NCBI RefSeq assembly: GCF_954871325.1
Contig: NC_088775.1
Coordinates: forward strand, 70,099,561 to 70,163,560
Direction: 5' to 3'
Origin: Gordionus sp. m RMFG-2023
Lineage: Eukaryota; Nematomorpha; Gordioida; Chordodea; Parachordodidae
Length of the DNA stretch: 64,000 nt
Shown: in pieces, positions 12,601 through 24,514 of the stretch
Layout of the letters: every line of letters begins with the position of its first letter
Numbering within the stretch: the first letter of the stretch is position 1
Made by a program: the position numbers and the translations under genes
Notes under the pieces: generated by a model
The model's database searches: none
What the model saw: only the letters and a program-made list of their open reading frames with translations
Told to the model about the DNA's origin: nothing

Positions 12601-15600
12601 TATCATAATATATACATTGTTCCATCGTTATTATATCTTAATTGTTAGCTTGCTGTTTAATGTAGATTGCCCTCAAAAAATATTGCACTAGTTAAAGCTA
12701 TTAATTATCAAAAATATAATGCATTATGTTATTTAATATATGGCTTGAATATGGTACCCCTTCATAATCTTTGAATGCAGTTATATTCATTACATTTGAA
12801 ACTACATCATTTATAGGTAAATATGAGAAAATTTAAAAGTTAAGATGTTCAATTTCCCTTTTATTTTAACTGATTATAATTTGAGTGCAAGTGATTAGTA
12901 TATAGTAAAGATAAATGAAAATAAACATATATAAATTAAATTTATTGCCGAATTTCCATTGCTGAACGAGAGTTGAGAGACTTTAAATTATTTTTCATTC
13001 AATTAAAATTTTATAAGACAGAGGGAAAAAATGTTGTTTATAAGCGTAATTTTTTTGTTTCCAAAAATTATTTATTTTTCAAAAAGAAAAAATTAGTAAA
13101 TATATATTATAAATGAAAATTTATATTCATAAAAAAAACAATTTAAAAAATTAAAATTTCCGTGATTCATGGGAAAATTATGTTTACGCCCAATCACACC
13201 CGGCAAACATTTTGGGAAGGCCCATCACGCCTAATAATTTAAAATTTATTTTACTCACGCCGTGACACATCCTGTCACCCTCTATGGATATCAAAATAGT
13301 TATAAAATTATAATATTTTAGAGTTTTTAAAATAAAAATAAGGCCTCTATATTTTCTGGCAATAATATTCTACGATGCGGATATCTATTTCCCATGAAAA
13401 TTCTCTTTATCTTTTGTAAAAATTATATCATAACTCAGATGCCATCTTAAAAAAATTTATAATAAAAAATAAAAGATCCTTTCTTAAAGTATAATAGCGA
13501 AATTGGCGAGTTATCATTTATAAAAAAAGAATCCGATATTTAATGTCGACACAGCCCTACTTATAAGTAGTTTGATATTTGCGCTACTACATTTTTATCT
13601 GATTTTATAACTTTGTATTTATTTTTTTATATTTTTTTTTGCACCAACCAACTTCACCTTGAATTTTGGTTAAATTTTTAATCAATGTTTGATAAAAAAT
13701 TATCTAGAGATATTTGTTTTCATAAATTTTGTTCAAACAATTTATTATATGTATCTAGATCATTTATATTATAAAGAAAACCGATCTCCCACTTCCAGAC
13801 TTGTTGAATAGAATCTAGTCATCTAAATAATTGAAATATATATATTGATTTATCATATACTCGGATTTTGGAGCAAGCTCTTTGTTCAGGAGAGTGCCTT
13901 AAAATATTGTCTTTAGAAAATCTCTTATGATTTTTTTAAAAATATTCATGTTTTTCCAAACTGAAAAATCGCGGGATATTTTTTTTCTTTTGGCTCTGAT
14001 TCAGAACTATCTTACCCAAAGAACATATATTCAATGAATATAAGTTGCCAGAATTTTAGAGTTCTTTTGAATTATGATAACGAGCATCATGTCTGCTATC
14101 ATCAGAAGCAAGATACATTTTACATTTGACAATTTTTTGAAAGGAAGTCTTCCTACAATGATTGGGCATTTAATTTAAAAAAGTCACGAAGCCGTAAAAT
14201 TAGGTGATTATAGGTAGAACCATTAATTATAATATTATTCTGGATGGTTTGTTGTGGAAATGTAAATATTTAAAAATACATAGTAATCACGAATTTGAGA
14301 TGATATTTATGGAAAAGCGTAAAAGTTATTAACAAAATAAAAAGGAAAAAACTATTAGATGATATTCTTGGTGCTTCTAGTTCTAGTGTTAAAACTTGTA
14401 TATTAAATATTATTGTATTTTTATATTAGATATATAATTTTAATATTACAGTAATTCCTGTATAAAATAATTACTCATGGGATTCATTTATATCCATTTT
14501 ATAGAACTGTTTATTGCTTAGCACTGACGCTATCTACGTTAAGTAACCTCATTACATTTAGCGTTAATTTTCAAATAGCAATGTCGTTAGGTTTATGTTA
14601 ATATAAAAAAATGCTCTACCTTTTTTTTACCGAAACCGTTACTATAAAAAAAAGATTGAAATTGTTTTCCTTTTATACCAATCGATATTTATTTATCGCA
14701 CAATCCTTTCTATTTTCCACGATTCTGAACATCGCCATTAGTATATTCTTTTTATGCTTCTTTACCTCCTTCCCGGGATTTCATATATTATAACTGGTGG
14801 TTCTTTTAACATTTAGATATACTAATACAAACTTTTATTATACCGAAAATACATATTTCTCTTACTACTTATTCAGACAAGAATTTATATGATTTCCTTA
14901 CTTTTTTTCATGGGTATGGTCAAGTAATAATAAAATGGTTGCTATATCAATAATGAAATGTATATAAATTTTTAATACTTAATAATAAAATTAAGTTAAA
15001 ATAAAATGTTCCAAATCTCAACTCTTAGATAACATTCGCCAATTTATTTTAAAGATGATTCATCATATATTAGAATTACATCTGAAGTGATTATCTTGAG
15101 TTGTTGAAAATAATTGATTATCAAATGCAATCATTTTTGAAATACATATATTAATTTATTTAATAGATCTGTTATTAATTCATCATTGTTTTGAAAATTT
15201 TAAGTTTTGATTTATTTGGATTTCGTTTATTTTCTTTATCTTATAACTCTTCAAATGATTTTTTTTCTGATACCTTACTGGATGTCATCGTAGATTAGCG
15301 GGTTTAATTATTTGTTTGTCGTCTCACCTCTTGGAATAAGTATTAAATCGCATACAATAAATTTCGTAAAATTTCCTTTTCGTTTCCTACCATAAAAAAT
15401 ATTAAGTACATTTTAATTTTCGAATCATAACTTCTACTTTATAATTATTTAATATAATTTAATTTAGTAAGTGCTTTGATTTCTTTTTATTGAACCATTA
15501 GTTCGGTTTATTAAAAAAGATCGGCCGTTCTGATATTTCCTTCAAAAGATCAATATCGACGTCCACCCGATGCCTATATTAAGAACGGTGCAGCCCTAGT

Positions 15601-16295
15601 AATATTTAAAAAAAGTATTTGATCAGAAAGAAGGGTCTGGCTCGTGTTGTTAAAAAGTCCGATTTGGATTGATTTTTAATAATGTCCCGATTATGATTTT
15701 AGTCAAAATAATATAATGTAATGTAAGCCTCGAAATTTGACAAATATGTATCCAAACCTTTCTGCCATCTATGAGCAGGATCTCCATTCTTACATGATAT
15801 TATTTTAGCGAATATCTTAATCGAGCCATTTTTAAAAATCAATCGAAATCGGGTTTTTTAACAACACTAAACTTGACATATATATTACTATAAGAGTCAA
15901 TATGTAGTGTTGTTAAGCGGCTCGATTTGAACCTATTTTTAAAAGCGGCTAATTCAATATTTTATTGAAAAAAATATTACGCACACGGAAGATTTTGCTC
16001 GAAAAAAAGTCGGTTAAAATATTGAATTAACCGTTTTTAAAAATCAGCACAAATTGAGTCGTTCAACAACACTAACAATATGGCAAAGGGAGGGATTAAT
16101 GAACTCCTCTCTTGACAGTATATGCAAACAATTATGGGCATAATAATCCACGAGTAATTCGAATACAACATTATTTTATTATTTTTAGGAGCATGGCCCG
16201 TGCTAATAGATGAATTCGTTGACTATGCTAAACCGTTAATCGACGATTTCAAAAAAAACCCTAATAATAAACACATTAAACTAACATCGCCATGA
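3688..16295 (+). CDS. DCUN1D1: DCN1-like protein (defective in cullin neddylation), spliced, start exon not located
   Basis: DCN1-like proteins are scaffold-type E3 co-factors that bring the Nedd8-loaded E2 (UBC12) to cullin-RBX1. Exons read from the sequence: 3688-3904, 3947-4112, 4356-4489, 10763-10845, 11085-11181, 16189-16295. All junctions are GT-AG, the phases agree, and the total is 804 nt including TGA (267 residues, against about 259 in the human protein). The N-terminal 50 residues are the UBA-like domain (starts [14 protein letters not shown]). The rest is the PONY/Cul-binding domain with [20 protein letters not shown] and [19 protein letters not shown], so the conserved D-A-D surface is present. 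Introns are 42, 243, 6273, 239 and 5007 bp, and the two giant ones are filled with transposons. No stop or frame break was seen, so it looks functional. Orthology to DCUN1D1 rather than DCUN1D2 is inferred. Confidence 0.93.
4780..7522 (-). mobile_element. hAT-A, full-length hAT transposon in a DCUN1D intron
   Basis: The ends are inverted: CAGGGTTG at 4780 and CAACCCTG ending at 7522. An exact 8-bp duplication GTTTTTAA lies at 4772-4779 and 7523-7530, the hallmark of hAT insertion. Both ends carry the palindromic motif TTTGACCGGTCAAA and its half sites (GGTCAATTGACC, GTATTTGACCG). The 2743-bp element holds one transposase gene on the minus strand, antisense to the host gene. The perfect duplication implies a fairly recent insertion. 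Confidence 0.95.
4967..6944 (-). pseudogene. hAT-A transposase (BED-like, DUF659-like, hAT C-terminal dimerisation)
   Basis: Catalyses cut-and-paste of hAT-A. The N-terminus ([13 protein letters not shown], then VKAVCKFYK and a C-H-H-C-like spacing) looks like a BED finger with one cysteine replaced by tyrosine. Next come a DUF659-type block ([19 protein letters not shown]), [11 protein letters not shown] with the second likely acidic residue, and [11 protein letters not shown] with the CxxH signature. The C-terminus has the dimerisation block ([24 protein letters not shown]). Two frameshifts are apparent: near 5815-5825, where one frame ends at KYARKL and the next picks up at KMEQIQIC, and near 5065, after which [12 protein letters not shown] continues to a TGA at 4967-4969. 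Otherwise the protein seems complete, so this is a young but inactive copy. Confidence 0.85.
7530..7666. repeat. Left remnant of an older element that hAT-B1 inserted into
   Basis: Sequence with GGGCC, CCCAACCTGGC and AACTTGGCCCA motifs lies left of hAT-B1. Similar motifs (CATGGGCCCAAAATTTT, CCTAAGCCCAAGCCTGAG) lie to its right at about 10296-10500. Together they look like the ends of an older element split by hAT-B1. No target duplication could be identified. Confidence 0.3.
7667..10287 (-). mobile_element. hAT-B1, deleted hAT copy carrying a LINE
   Basis: Ends are TAGTGCTGTAAAC at 7667 and its inverse (GTTTACAACATTA) ending at 10287, matching the TAGNG start typical of hAT elements. The flanking 8-bp repeats ATTTGTAG and ATTTTTAG differ at one base. 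Both ends are packed with the palindrome GAACGCGTTC and variants. The right end aligns as a reverse complement with the left end of the sister copy hAT-B2, so B1 lies in minus orientation. The only transposase left is a dimerisation scrap at about 7985-8046 on the minus strand ([16 protein letters not shown]). The middle is replaced by LINE sequence. Confidence 0.88.
8047..9830 (-). mobile_element. Non-LTR retrotransposon (LINE) fragment: endonuclease plus start of reverse transcriptase
   Basis: Minus-strand order: an APE-type endonuclease N-terminus at 9806-9507 ([19 protein letters not shown], then a QKTH in place of the usual QETH). A linker at 8856-8638 follows ([14 protein letters not shown], with a basic middle). 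Then the reverse transcriptase begins at about 8450-8180 ([10 protein letters not shown] and [18 protein letters not shown]). RT motif A follows right at the junction ([19 protein letters not shown], about 8120-8060). The rest of the RT and the 3' tail are missing. Several stops and frame changes are present, so the copy is dead. The clade is uncertain; RTE- or CR1-like are both possible. The 5' part is kept and the 3' part lost, opposite to usual LINE truncation. Confidence 0.8.
10296..10762. other. Intron sequence with degraded element end
   Basis: The first 200 bases carry GGCCCAAAATTTT and CCCAAGCCTGAG motifs that mirror those left of hAT-B1. The rest is plain AT-rich intron up to the acceptor at 10762. 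Nothing coding is seen. Confidence 0.35.
11481..15599. repeat. Possible old hAT-like element (P) interrupted by hAT-C1
   Basis: At 11481 a TAGGACTCGGACTATGCCGATCC-like end begins, shortened here to its motifs TAGGACTCGG and CCGATCCGATC. Matching inverse ends ending in CAGCCCTA lie at about 13527-13555 and 15567-15599; reversed, they read TAGGGCTG(C/T). GATCGG/CCGATC-rich subterminal motifs accompany all three. Which of the two right ends belongs to the left one is not settled, and no target duplication was found. Sequence between them has no clear transposase. Confidence 0.3.
11742..13284 (-). mobile_element. hAT-C1, degraded hAT copy in the last DCUN1D intron
   Basis: The right end, read in reverse (TAGAGGGTGACAGG, then GTGTCACGGCGTGAGT), aligns with the left end of hAT-C2 at 55066, and the inner sequence aligns along much of its length. 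For example, 12540-12720 here is the reverse complement of 56160-56420 with moderate divergence. C1 therefore lies in minus orientation. Transposase is reduced to scattered fragments in broken frames. A run of about 13 C at 11779-11791 lies near the left end. The flanking 8-mers do not match convincingly. Older than A, B2 and E. Confidence 0.7.
13285..15641. other. Large-intron sequence without recognisable genes
   Basis: AT-rich DNA between hAT-C1 and the MITE pair. Apart from the CAGCCCTA-type ends assigned tentatively to element P, I see no coding region, tandem repeat or structured element. The short open frame at 14611-14793 is T-rich with no similarity I recognise and is not believed. 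Confidence 0.4.
15642..15869. repeat. MITE of the TAGTGTTGTTAA family, copy 1
   Basis: 228-bp element with inverted ends TCGTGTTGTTAAAAAGTCCG and, reversed from 15869, TAGTGTTGTTAAAAAACCCG. The subterminal GATTGATTTTTAA is shared by both arms. Internal sequence matches 2320-2445. The family ends look hAT-like (TAGNG) but no transposase is present. Confidence 0.7.
15905..16074. repeat. MITE of the TAGTGTTGTTAA family, copy 2
   Basis: 170-bp element with inverted ends TAGTGTTGTTAAGCGGCTCG and, reversed, TAGTGTTGTTGAACGACTCA. Flanking 8-mers TCAATATG and ACAATATG agree at 7 of 8 positions, supporting hAT-type 8-bp duplication. It lies 35 bp from copy 1 and 115 bp before the last DCUN1D exon. 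Confidence 0.8.
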
Positions 16296-16599
16296 TTTTT
16301 TAAAAATAAATTCGTTTCCAAAACAAGGAAGAAATAATACATATTTTATATAATGCCTACCGCATCTCAGATGCCATTATATATACTTTTTAGAAATTAC
16401 TTGTATACTATTATACCATATTGTAAGTGTACTATATCTCTCTTAGCGTATCATTTTAAAATTATGATTGAGAAATAAAATATCGGAGTTAAATATTTTA
16501 GTTTGGAACTATATTTTAAATAAATTAACATTGAAACTTGTGATTCATGATAACTCGATGATAAATATAACTATTTTGTGGACAATGGATACTAAGTCT

Positions 16600-17987
16600 A
16601 TATGTAATTATTTTTAATGGACTATCGCAAATATTCCATAAATACACGATGCTTTTGTACCTTGTATCTTTTGGGCTTATAAAGTATCTTGTATTTGTAT
16701 CGTAAATACTTTAAAAATGAGTGTCTATATTTTTAACTATTTATTACGCAAAAGATACAGATACTTTTAATTTTTCATCATTGTTTGATATATTTAAACC
16801 TTTATAAAAAGTCAATAATTAAATTTAAATTCGAGTAAACTATTAACCATTTTTAAAGAAAATCCCTATCAATAATTATTAACATCCTAATGATATCTTC
16901 CTTAAACAATAATTTATTTAAATATTTTTATGGTAATATTTAATTATTTAATAAATATATAATATAAATGGATCCCAATAAATGTTTAAGTTTCTTTTGC
17001 TTCAATACAACACCAATAATAGCCTATAAGATAATTTCGAAGAATATATTAAAGCAATGTGTCCCTTAGCAATAGTTATTCATAAGATGCAAAGCTAAAA
17101 TTATTCTTATCATGGGGATTTGATCCCAGTTTTATTTGCTAATTTTAATTATGAATATAAAATGCCCTTTTTAGCCAACATTTCAATCCTAATTTAAATT
17201 AGATGGGTTGATAATTATAATAAAAAAAATATTTGCATAATGTTACTCAACTAAGCACGTGCTATTTTTTAAGGATGAGGGTAATGCATTTGACCAACCT
17301 ACAAATTCATCCTCTTTTATTGAAGAGGATGATTATTTTGTTTTGATAATAAACCTTCTAAAAATAATGAGACTAATGAAATTACAAAAATATTAAAGTG
17401 GATTGTCTAACTTACATAAATATAAGCACATTTAAGAATTTTTTCTAAAAAGTATATTATTATTTTGCCCTTTTTAGCCCCAGTTAAACAGCTTTTAACT
17501 TTGTGCAAATCTTGTTAATAGGCATAGATTGTCAGATAAATTATCTGAAAAATTAAATATATTAAAAAATAATATTTATAAAATTCTAGGTATTTTTTTA
17601 GACGATCTAATAAATTAATTTTATGAAATAAATAAATAAATATTTTTAATATATAATCATAATTGTAATATGCTACATTATTCACCTTATACTAAAATAT
17701 ATTAAGTGTATTAAGTGAAATGAATATAAATAAAGTGTTTTGTTTAACTACATTATGTCATAATTTTTTAACACAATGCTCAAAAATATTTTTACATATT
17801 AATATTTCAAAGTATCTATTTTAAAAATTTGTATCTTATCCTTTCCCAATTTTTTTTACAAGTACCTATATCTTGTATCTTATTGTAATTTTTGAAAAAG
17901 TATTTTGCATCTATATCTTTAATACTTTTATTTAAAGAGTATTTATATCCTTATCTAGATACTTTAAAAAAATTTTTGCCATCCCTG
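16600..17987 (+). mobile_element. hAT-J, degraded hAT element
   Basis: The right end is TTTTTGCCATCCCTG (17987), reading CAGGGATGGC inward. Both flanks are rich in AGTATCTTGTATC-type repeats (16650-16760 and 17815-17960). Plus-strand scraps of transposase remain at 17290-17400 (an acidic FIEEDDYFV block) and 17475-17580 (LAPVKQLLTLCKS, then, in another frame, HRLSDKLSEKLNIL), the hAT dimerisation block. The left end is not clear. It resembles hAT-K at the right end of the window in its TATC-type repeats and its dimerisation block. Confidence 0.6.
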
Positions 17988-19644
17988 GATATAATTACGT
18001 TGTTACATCTGCTGGATAAGACTAATAAAATATTTTTTTAAATATAAATATTGAACAGTATATAAAAACAGGCAAATTAGAGTTGACTTATTTTTTTAGG
18101 CCTACAAAAATAAGAATCAAATAATTTTATTTGTGGTAGGTCATTGAAACGCGGGGAAATTTTATCTTGTAATTTATTATTTTTTTTATTTTATAAAAAA
18201 ACACTTGATATTTCAAAATTATTTTATAAAAAAAATTTAAATTAAATTATCTAAATTTTAACGAGATTATAATATCTGATACAAGAACTGTGGCATTATT
18301 GAAAAATTATGCTTACCTTATCTATTAAACATGTTGCTATAATAGTATGGAAAGGATGAAAAATGTATCATTTTATAGTGAGAAATGCTCATTGTTTAAA
18401 GAGCTATTCTCGATGGAAAAGTTTACAATTTTTCCTAGCAAATCTTATTAAGACACCATTATTCGAAATTTTATCGATCCAAATGACTAATTTATACATA
18501 CTCAGCGAATTGAGCTTGTATGATGGAATCTATAGGCTAAAATTTCACGATCGGGAAAACAATTATGTCAATTGTATATTCGTGAATATTGCTATTTTAG
18601 AAATATTAGAATAAAAAATACGAAATATATGACAATTTTTACTTATCCTTAAAATTTCATTTTGAATTTTACTTGAATATTTCATATTTAATTAAATAAA
18701 TTGCTTAATATCTAATATTTACTCATTCATGAGTTATTAATTTTTCAATGACATAAATTAAAAAAGTTCTTAAAATTTTATGACAATTTTTGGTTTTTTT
18801 TAAAATTATATTTTAAATTTATTTATATTTATAATTGTTTAATTTCATGTTTACTCAAATAAATAAAAAATCATGTGTTTATTTATTTTTACATTAAAAA
18901 TATGAAAAAATTTCCCGGTTATTCAATGTCTTACCTTTAATTGTATTATTTATATTCATACGAATCAAATAATTTTTTATCCATATGAATAATTAAACCA
19001 TTTTTCGATTCGAAACTATTTTTGAAAGTGAAAAAATGAATTATTAATTTTAAAAAAAATTTTGAGAAAAAAAGATAAAGTTTCACGATAAACTTGCTGG
19101 ATACTTGCTAATAATTTTGAATAATATGAATAATTTCTATTAATTTGATCGAATAATGGAAACATAAAAGACTCGATTTAGCCTATTTTAAATTAAGATT
19201 TTAGCCAAAATAATATGCAATAATCGAGATTTCGTGAATAGATTCAACCTTTGTGCCTTATGAGCAAAGTCTTCAGGCTTGCGTAATATTTCTGGGCCAA
19301 AATATTGGGTTATCCGTTTTCAAAAATCGAACCATTTGATCATACCATATTTGACGAATAATTCTTTCATTATTCTCTTATTTGTATTCGTAAAAACAAA
19401 TCAAATATGAATAATTCGTTTCAGGTCATTTGTGAGCGAGCCGCACATATTTGTAAACACAATAGTCCAAAGAACTGTCATTTAAACGTCTATAGGCTCT
19501 GAGATTAAAATAGTTGGGAAAAGAGAAAGCCGGATTCAGGTATAAATAGGATTAGCATCTTTACTTTATGTTATCACTGAAAAATTTAAATACTATAATT
19601 AACATATATATTATAAATATATAGTTAGAAATATTAATATAAAT
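17988..19644. other. Intergenic stretch with a MITE fragment
   Basis: At 19165-19345 a worn copy of the TAGTGTTGTTAA MITE is recognisable (TTTTAGCCAAAATAATATGC, then GGCTTGCGTAATATTTCTGG). It is flanked at 18930-19030 and 19370-19450 by ATTCATACGAATC/ATGAATAATTCG motifs that could be the ends of an element it landed in. Nothing else is recognised apart from the short open frame listed separately. Confidence 0.4.
18363..18614 (+). CDS. Short open frame of unknown nature
   Basis: An 83-codon open frame with mixed composition (starts MYHFIVRNAHCLKSYSR, ends IFVNIAILEILE). It is less repetitive than most chance frames here, but I recognise no domain, no family and no splice context, and the surrounding DNA is very AT-rich. 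It may be chance or a transposon scrap. Listed only because its amino-acid mix is unusual for a random frame in this sequence. Confidence 0.15.
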   Translation: MYHFIVRNAHCLKSYSRWKSLQFFLANLIKTPLFEILSIQMTNLYILSELSLYDGIYRLKFHDRENNYVNCIFVNIAILEILE

Positions 19645-19799
19645 CAGTGACGAAGCGTCAAGTTTACTACTATGGAAGCAATCAAAAAAAATTTTTATTT
19701 AATAGTCAAATCATAAAAAAATTTAAGATTTATAAATAAGTGGAATTCGTCTTTGTTTATGTGTAAAATGATCAATTACTGCATTATAAAAGTTATTGC

Positions 19800-22130
19800 T
19801 ATATTTTATAAAAATTTTTCAATCGAAAGTAAAGATAGATTCGATAATCGATTTTGACTCATCCTGTTTATGCAATAAGATTTGATTCTTTTTAAAAATG
19901 AAAAACCCCGTTCTGCACTTGCTATTGTTGAAGCCAATGAAGATGAATTTGCATAATTTAAAAAACTCTTTAAAACTTTTTATCAAATCGGTACATATTA
20001 AAAATTCAATTATTTCATTAACATTCTTTTTCTTTCTAAATTCATCGTCCGAAACACTACCTTTAATTCGGTTTCCAGCTTGTGCAATAGAAAAATTGAG
20101 AAAAAGTGTTATTTAAATTGTCTAATAAATATTTTGAGAAATTTTGATTAAATAGGAATTTACTAACAATTCGACGAATTTGATATTTTTTAATGTATCT
20201 AACCGAAAATCAATTTCATTGATTATATTAACTGTTATTTTAATTATCAAATTTTTATAAAATTCTTTTGTATTGGGCTCTTCAATATTTTCTTTTAAAT
20301 TTCTCCAAAAAACATAGTTTTCTATGTTTGATTTAACTGAATTTCTTAAATCGTTAATACTTTTAAGACAATAAGCTATATCGTTAATTTTAGTTTGAAG
20401 TATATAGAAGAATGCCCCTTACTCTCAACCCTTCCCTCTAAAAATATAACTTAACAATCCAAAACAATCCTTTTCTAATAATTAAATAAATACCGACAAG
20501 AGACATTACCAACTAGAAATAGTCCAAGTTCCCATATAGTTTAAAAGTGCAATTTATTCACACAAATATCTAGCCAATTTATTCATACAAATATGATCAA
20601 TCCCGCTTCATCCAATATAAATATCTAAAAATATGATCCATCCCGGCTTCATCCACTATAATGTTTTCTTCACTCCAAACCGCACACCAAGAAACTTCCA
20701 TTGTTCTTTACCAAAAATCCATGTATTGATTTCGTTTCACTCCCATCCACAAGGAAACACTAATTCCCCTGTTAGAAAATAACTGACATTTGATATATTA
20801 TATTAAATTTATTTCTTCTTTTTTTCAACAGCTACAACAAAGTATATCAAATAATAAATCAAATTCTGGAAAAATCTTCAAAAAGATATATTAAAATTAG
20901 AAAATTTGCACTAATTAATATATTTAAATAGCCACGAGATGTTATTAGAACATCATTATCGCAAACAATATCAGATTCTCCATCAATCATACTTTAAAAA
21001 AAACTACTAAATTCTTCAAATAATTGAAAACTGTTTGAACCAGCCGACCATTCTATACCCATCTCGTTGTGGCTACTCGTGGTAATCTTTTTCTGACATA
21101 TTTATCAAATTCCGCTGTTCGCTTAGATGATGTACTAAAAAAACTGGCTAAATCAGATAAAGTTGCAAAAAAACCTTACATTCTTTAATTTTGCTGTATT
21201 AATTTGATAATATAAGATTTAACTTATGGGCAAAGCAATGAATAAAAAGTGCTGAAAGATTGATGTCTCTTATTTCGCTTGTAGTTTATGTGAATCTCCT
21301 GACATAACAGCTACGCCATCGTAACATTGAACTATTAATTTTTTCAAAATTTTTTTATCATTCAAGAATTTAATGTCAAATTTTGATAAAGAATTAGCAT
21401 CTCGATGCATAGTAACATCAAAGATTTAAATAAATCTTTCATACAATGTCCCGTTATTTAAAACATATCGAAGAACAGCCAGTTGAGATTTATTATTGTT
21501 ATCTGATGTTTCATGTATATTATTGATATAAATTCCATTTCTTCTAATTCATTTAATATTTTTTGGTGTAAGACGTATGAAATGGAATTAATAAAATCAT
21601 TTTGAATATCGCTTGCTAGTCATATAAAAACTACTATTTTCTAAATGATGTTTCAATAGTAAATTATCTTCTACGAGCAATTAAATTACTTCAATATTTT
21701 CTCTATTTACTGAGAAGATTCATCATCACCACGGAATGCTAGCTCCTGAATTCCAAGAAAACATATAGAATTGATCAATATTTTGATTTGACTTTCGAAT
21801 TATGCTGTTCGATTGATATTTTGCGCATCGAATCCATCATATTTTCAATACGATTTTGGCCAAATGTTTTTAATTGAATCATCGACTGCAAATGAGCGGT
21901 TGATTCTTTATGCTGTTTAACTGCCTTTGAAAAATATTCATATCCGAAAATCCTTTATCATTCCAAACATATTTTTCCCTTGGGAATAATAGACAGGATC
22001 AACAATCTAGATAATTAGAAAATTCACATCCAATGAGCCACTCATATTTTTCATATTTATAGATAGAAAAATTACGATGCAAGTTTTGATTTCTTTTTTT
22101 AAGTTTTGTAAAATTGGTTTTGGTCTTCCT
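19800..22130 (-). pseudogene. hAT-I transposase remains (ZMYM/DUF4371-like group)
   Basis: Read on the minus strand: a TTF-type finger region at about 22110-22000 (KYEWLIGCEFSNYLDC, then SCLLFPREKYVW and GFSDMNIF), a central YDG block near 21330-21280 (CYDGVAVMSGDSHKLQAK, compare the family motif GYDGAxxMSG), and the C-terminal dimerisation block at about 19945-19800 (STIASAERGFSFLKRIKSY, NRMSQNRLSNLSLLSIE). Many frame changes separate these blocks. The domain order matches transposases related to DUF4371/ZMYM-type domesticated proteins. Not functional. Confidence 0.7.
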
Positions 22131-22989
22131 TTTCAATAATCAATTTTTTCGTATCAAAATTTCTTGAGCTAAATGATAATGTTAATAAATTTTCAATAAT
22201 ACAATTACAATTATTGAACATTAATTAAGGCTTATAAAAACGAAAAAATTTTTTATTTAAAAAAAGTAAGGAAAAAAATATAATATAAAAAATTTCTTTC
22301 TCTTTTATCTATTTTATAATTTTCCGATGTCCTCACTACGTCATCGTGACGTCATGTCATCGCTACGTCATGTCATCGGTACGTATTAGTTGATTTTATT
22401 TATTTATTTTATACAAACAGATGATCCTACCAACAGTCTTAATTTATTTTTAAATAGATTATATTTTTTATTATTTTTAGCTATTATTACTTTTAGCGAT
22501 TTATCACATTTTATTTTGCAAAAATGGATAGATATTTATAAATAATACTGCTTGGACGATGGTTCAACAATTTAATCATTTTCCTTGAATTCCTGAAATC
22601 GGAGTGCCAGTAATTTAAAAAAATTCTCTAAATAAGGGCACTCTAGGATTTTCATGTGAAACAGGCTGAAAGCTATGGATCTTACAAGTATATTGTAAAT
22701 CTTCAGGCAACTAATCCTTATAATTGCCTTATTCACTTATATCTGTTTGTTTTCTGAAGTTTAAATATTTAAATAAGAATATTAAATTTAATTATACTAA
22801 ATGTTTTATCTACTTTATAAATTTAGAATAAAACTCTTTAATTAGGTTAAAGCGTTGTATAAATTTAATCAAGAAAGTGTTAATTAAAAAATAGGAAATT
22901 TGAATGCAGGTTTATCTTATGTGGTTCAAAAACATTATCACCAATGTAAACTGGGTTACTCTTTAACACTTACTTTCACTATCCAGCAA

Positions 22990-23170
22990 CTACTTGATAT
23001 AAATTGCCTTATTCAATCACATTCCCCTGTGAAAATTTTAAATATTTGAATAAGTTTATTAAATTGTGTTAAATTAAACTGAATTTCTCATCACATTTTC
23101 CTGGTTTGAAAATTTTAAATATTTGAATAAGTTTATTAAATTGTGTTAAACTAGACTGAATGTCTCATCT
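22990..23170. repeat. Tandem pair of about 77-bp repeats
   Basis: Two neighbouring units share AAATATTTGAATAAGTTTAT and TAAATTGTGTTAAA with few differences, each ending CTCATC. A third, more diverged unit seems to lie near 22735-22810. It lies inside the non-coding half of hAT-I. Confidence 0.7.
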
Positions 23171-24514
23171 ATCTCATAAATTATATTATGAATTATTAAA
23201 ATTAAGCCAAACTGTTGTGTAACTAAAATTAATAAATTGATGACTAATAATGATACAATCTAGGATACTGTATGGTTTAATTAACACAATGGATTCATTT
23301 TAATATAACGGCTACATAGACTTTTATACTACCTGAGGAATTTTAATAATAAATGTTGCTTTTGCTCAACCTTATCTTCCAATATAATCTCCGGAGGAAA
23401 TGAACGGAGGAAATGAATAACGAGTGCACTCTTATCTTAAAATAGTAAATTCTAAACTTAATAAGGAAATACTTATCTAGGTTAAAATATTATATCTGAA
23501 AACAGATAAATTTAAAAGTAACGTAGGAATGTAAATAGTTTTATTCTTCCTTTTCTTCCAATTTAAATCATTTATTTTGGGGGCCATTTCTATAAATGTT
23601 CACAAAATAAATCACCCTTATCCTATTTTGTTTCATTCGCATGACTTTTGCGCACAAATAAATATAAAATAATATTTAAGAATATATCTATAAACAAACA
23701 TAATAATTCTGGAAAATGTAAATGAATAGTGAATATGAATAATTCAAAATTATCACTTTTTATCTCCTGATAAGACTTAATAATTTAGGCAAGTCATTTT
23801 TTTAACTTTTTAATTAAATTTATATTATTTTAATCATCCTACCTATTTTTAAGGCTATCCATTTTGTCAGGCTGCACAATATGTCCTTTTATCTCTTATG
23901 AATATTTTATCTTACTAACTGAAAAATATACAAATTATATTTTTAATATTTAACTAAATTAATATAACAATTTTTAAGGATCCTACTTTTTAAAAGCTTA
24001 CCATTTTGTCGGATCCAGAGATTTACCTATCTACAGGTTTGGGAAAAAATTTTGAAAATTACTATGGGTTGGCCAGGCTTGAGAAAAATTTTTATAAAAT
24101 TATTATGAGTTGGACTGGGCTTGGATAATATTTTTATAAATTATATTGGGCTGAGCTTGGGGAAAATTATGAGCTTGGACGTTTGATAATTTTTTTATTA
24201 TTAACTATATGACTTTATACCTTAACTGGGAATTTTTTTTAATATTAAATATTATGTATAAATGATCAGTAAATTTGACATATTTGTATTATCAAGTAAA
24301 AGCTTTAAATTTATTCTTACTCAAACCATAGTATTTTGTCTTAGTTTTAATGGATTGAACCTGCCTGAAATGGGGAGGGGGTAAAATGAATAAAAATGGA
24401 TATAATTTTCAAATAACAGGTAACATCTAGCATAAATATAAGAAGAAAATTCTCATTCCTCTTCATTTTTGACGGGCTATTAAAAATATAAGCAATATTA
24501 AATTTGCTTCCATC

